From P52-10 sp041397365 (lineage in GTDB: Bacteria; Pseudomonadota; Alphaproteobacteria; Rhizobiales; Xanthobacteraceae), in assembly GCA_041397365.1 (NCBI GenBank), contig JAWKWT010000001.1, positions 186,001-250,000 of the forward strand: 64,000 nucleotides of DNA. Reading direction: 5' to 3'. The notes beneath the pieces were generated by a model. It worked only from the letters and a program-made list of their open reading frames with translations, was not told the DNA's origin and searched no databases. Positions within the stretch are counted from its first letter, which is position 1, and each line of letters opens with the position of its first letter. Both the position numbers and the translations under genes were made by a program. Positions 62,311 to 64,000 of this stretch are shown one piece after another.

Positions 62311-64000
62311 TTAGTACACGCGCGCCTTCGGCGCGATGTACTGGACTTCGTTGGTCATCGTGTAGTCGTGCACCGGACGATACTCGATCGTCACCTTGCC
62401 GGTGTCCTCGAACCACGCCAGCGTGTGCTTCATCCAGTTGGCGTCGTCGCGGTCGGCGTAATCCTCGCGGGCATGCGCGCCGCGGCTCTCGGTGCGGTTC
62501 GCCGCCGAATTCATCGTCACGACCGCCTGGCCGATCAGATTGTCGAATTCCAGCGTCTCGACGAGATCGGTGTTCCAAATCAGCGAGCGGTCCGTGGTCG
62601 CCAGATCGCCGACGCCGGAATAGACCTCGTTGATGAGCTTGACGCCTTCGTTCAGCACCTCGCCGGTGCGGAACACCGCGCAATTAGTCTGCATCACCTT
62701 CTGCATCTCCGCGCGCAGCTTCGCGGTCGGCGTGCCGCCGGAGGCGTAGCGGTATTTGTCGAGCCGGCTCAGCGACAATTCTGCGGAATTGGAGGGCAGC
62801 TCCGGCTGCTTCGCATTCGGCTCCAGCTTCTCGGCGCAGCGCAGCGCGGCGGCGCGGCCGAACACCACCAGATCGATCAGCGAGTTGGAGCCGAGACGAT
62901 TGGCGCCATGCACCGACACGCAGGCCGCCTCGCCGACCGCCATCAGGCCCGGAACGACGAAATTGTCGTCGCCGTTCTTGCGGGTGACGACTTCGGCGTG
63001 GAAGTTGGTCTGGATGCCGCCCATGTTGTAGTGGACCGTCGGCACGATCGGGATCGGCTCGCGCGTGACATCGACGCCGGCGAAGATCTTCGCCGATTCG
63101 GAGATGCCGGGCAGGCGCTCATGCAGCACCGCCGGATCGAGATGGTCGAGATGCAGGAAGATGTGGTCCTTGTTCTTGCCGACGCCGCGGCCTTCGCGAA
63201 TCTCGATCGTCATCGCGCGGGAGACGACGTCGCGCGAGGCGAGGTCCTTCGCCGACGGCGCATAGCGCTCCATGAAGCGCTCGCCGTCATTGTTGACGAG
63301 ATAGCCGCCCTCGCCGCGCGCGCCCTCGGTGACGAGACAGCCCGAGCCGTAGATGCCGGTCGGATGGAACTGGATGAACTCCATGTCCTGCAACGGCAGG
63401 CCGGCGCGCAGCACCATGGCGTTGCCGTCGCCGGTGCAGGTGTGCGCGGAGGTGCAGGAGGCATAGGCGCGGCCATAACCGCCCGTCGCCAGAATGACGG
63501 TCTGCGCCCGAAAACGATGCAGCGTGCCGTCGTCGAGCTTCAGCGCGATGACGCCGCGGCAGGCACCCTCGCTGTCCATGATGAGATCGATGGCGAAGAA
63601 CTCGATGAAGAATTCGGCCGAGTGCCGTAGGGCCTGGCCGTACATCGTGTGCAGCATCGCGTGGCCGGTGCGGTCGGCCGCCGCGCAGGTGCGCTGCGCC
63701 TGGGCCTTGCCGTAATCCATCGTCATGCCGCCGAACGGCCGCTGATAGATCCGCCCGTCCTCGGTCCGCGAGAACGGCACGCCCCAATGCTCAAGCTCGT
63801 ACACGGCTTCCGGCGCGTTGCGCACCATGTATTCGATCGCGTCCTGGTCGCCGAGCCAGTCCGACCCCTTGACGGTGTCGTACATATGCCAGCGCCAATT
63901 GTCCTCGTGCATGTTGCCGAGCGCCGCCGAGATGCCGCCCTGCGCCGCCACAGTGTGGGAGCGCGTCGGGAAAACCTTGGTGATGCAGGCGGTGCGCAGG
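62311..64000 (-). CDS. sdhA: Succinate dehydrogenase flavoprotein subunit (5' end outside window)
   Basis: Oxidises succinate to fumarate on covalently bound FAD. The frame is open to the window edge, where it reads ITKVFPTRSHTVAAQGG; the His in SHT is the FAD attachment site. Other parts: DYGKAQAQRTCAAADRTGHA, HPTGIYGSGCLVTEGARGEG, VPTVHYNMGGIQTNF, VHGANRLGSNSLIDLVVFG and LAWFEDTGKVTIEYRPVHDY. The first 50-odd residues lie beyond 64000. The intact frame contrasts with broken sdhB 25 bases downstream. Confidence 0.97.
   Translation of the reverse strand, partial: LRTACITKVFPTRSHTVAAQGGISAALGNMHEDNWRWHMYDTVKGSDWLGDQDAIEYMVRNAPEAVYELEHWGVPFSRTEDGRIYQRPFGGMTMDYGKAQAQRTCAAADRTGHAMLHTMYGQALRHSAEFFIEFFAIDLIMDSEGACRGVIALKLDDGTLHRFRAQTVILATGGYGRAYASCTSAHTCTGDGNAMVLRAGLPLQDMEFIQFHPTGIYGSGCLVTEGARGEGGYLVNNDGERFMERYAPSAKDLASRDVVSRAMTIEIREGRGVGKNKDHIFLHLDHLDPAVLHERLPGISESAKIFAGVDVTREPIPIVPTVHYNMGGIQTNFHAEVVTRKNGDDNFVVPGLMAVGEAACVSVHGANRLGSNSLIDLVVFGRAAALRCAEKLEPNAKQPELPSNSAELSLSRLDKYRYASGGTPTAKLRAEMQKVMQTNCAVFRTGEVLNEGVKLINEVYSGVGDLATTDRSLIWNTDLVETLEFDNLIGQAVVTMNSAANRTESRGAHAREDYADRDDANWMKHTLAWFEDTGKVTIEYRPVHDYTMTNEVQYIAPKARVY

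Noticed and set aside
62368..63630. 420-codon frame opposite sdhA
   Set aside because: sdhA is certain on the other strand; this is a typical antisense artefact of high GC.
1..64000. CRISPR array, prophage, defence island or secondary-metabolite cluster
   Set aside because: No direct-repeat array, phage structural gene, restriction or toxin-antitoxin gene, or synthase cluster was seen. The YgjP-like peptidase and FkbM methyltransferase stand alone.

Overview
The window is GC-rich chromosomal DNA from an alphaproteobacterium of the order Hyphomicrobiales (Rhizobiales), most like the Bradyrhizobium/Rhodopseudomonas/Xanthobacteraceae branch. This rests on gene order and content: lysC-ptsP-prfA-prmC-DUF4167, mutS-glnD, a RegB/RegA (ActS/ActR) pair beside mmcB, a PHA cycle with PhaR, a ClpS2-type adaptor, and five copies of the GAGCATGATC...GATCATGCTC palindrome typical of the order. 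I found no tRNA, rRNA, CRISPR array, prophage, plasmid function or insertion sequence. Almost everything is ordinary housekeeping and central metabolism.

Layout. 1-7.0 kb: aspartokinase (5' end outside the window), nitrogen-PTS enzyme I, release factor 1 and its methylase, then a 537-base gene-free leader and a DUF4167 protein. 7.0-10.7 kb: a methyltransferase, glyoxalase II, a DUF985 cupin, a DMT exporter and a small PepSY-like secreted protein. 10.7-13.8 kb: PHA synthesis genes phaB and phaA, with phaR divergent. 13.7-19.5 kb: a GGDEF/EAL protein, two unknowns, rpmF, mtgA, a prenyl diphosphate synthase and a DUF1345 protein. 19.5-28.2 kb: ispG, a DMT transporter, zur, a patatin, a MarR-EmrA-EmrB efflux operon and an SDR. 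28.3-31.1 kb: pcaF-pcaH-pcaG of the beta-ketoadipate pathway. 31.3-41.5 kb: mutS, glnD, a DUF1304 protein, a lone amide/amino-acid binding protein and a class A penicillin-binding protein. 41.6-48.3 kb: a YgjP-like peptidase, phaZ, regB/regA, mmcB, an MBL hydrolase and a nitroreductase. 48.4-54.2 kb: an aroG-VOC operon behind an aromatic-rich leader peptide, a FabL-like SDR, an LLM monooxygenase, an FkbM methyltransferase and clpS. 54.3-61.5 kb: small membrane proteins, a D-threonine-aldolase-like enzyme, an OmpA-family protein, a VOC/YafY pair, an RraA-like protein and a glycosyltransferase. 61.5-64 kb: sdhB and sdhA, the latter leaving the window.

How the parts connect. phaA, phaB and phaR (11-13 kb) and phaZ (42-44 kb) make and break down the same carbon reserve. 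All of their upstream regions carry TTGCAGC-centred, partly palindromic motifs, and so do the patatin and MarR leaders, which suggests a PhaR-type regulon. glnD and ptsP link nitrogen status to carbon and PHA control. aroG appears to be controlled by ribosome-mediated attenuation: a 25-codon leader peptide contains a run of Tyr, Phe and Trp codons and is followed by a terminator and a competing antiterminator.

Caution. At least twelve one-base indels, most of them losses and several in G/C runs, interrupt otherwise well-conserved genes: ptsP, gloB, a prenyl synthase, a DMT transporter, glnD twice, an OmpA protein and sdhB five times. I read most or all of these as sequence or assembly errors, so protein fragments taken literally from this window will mislead.
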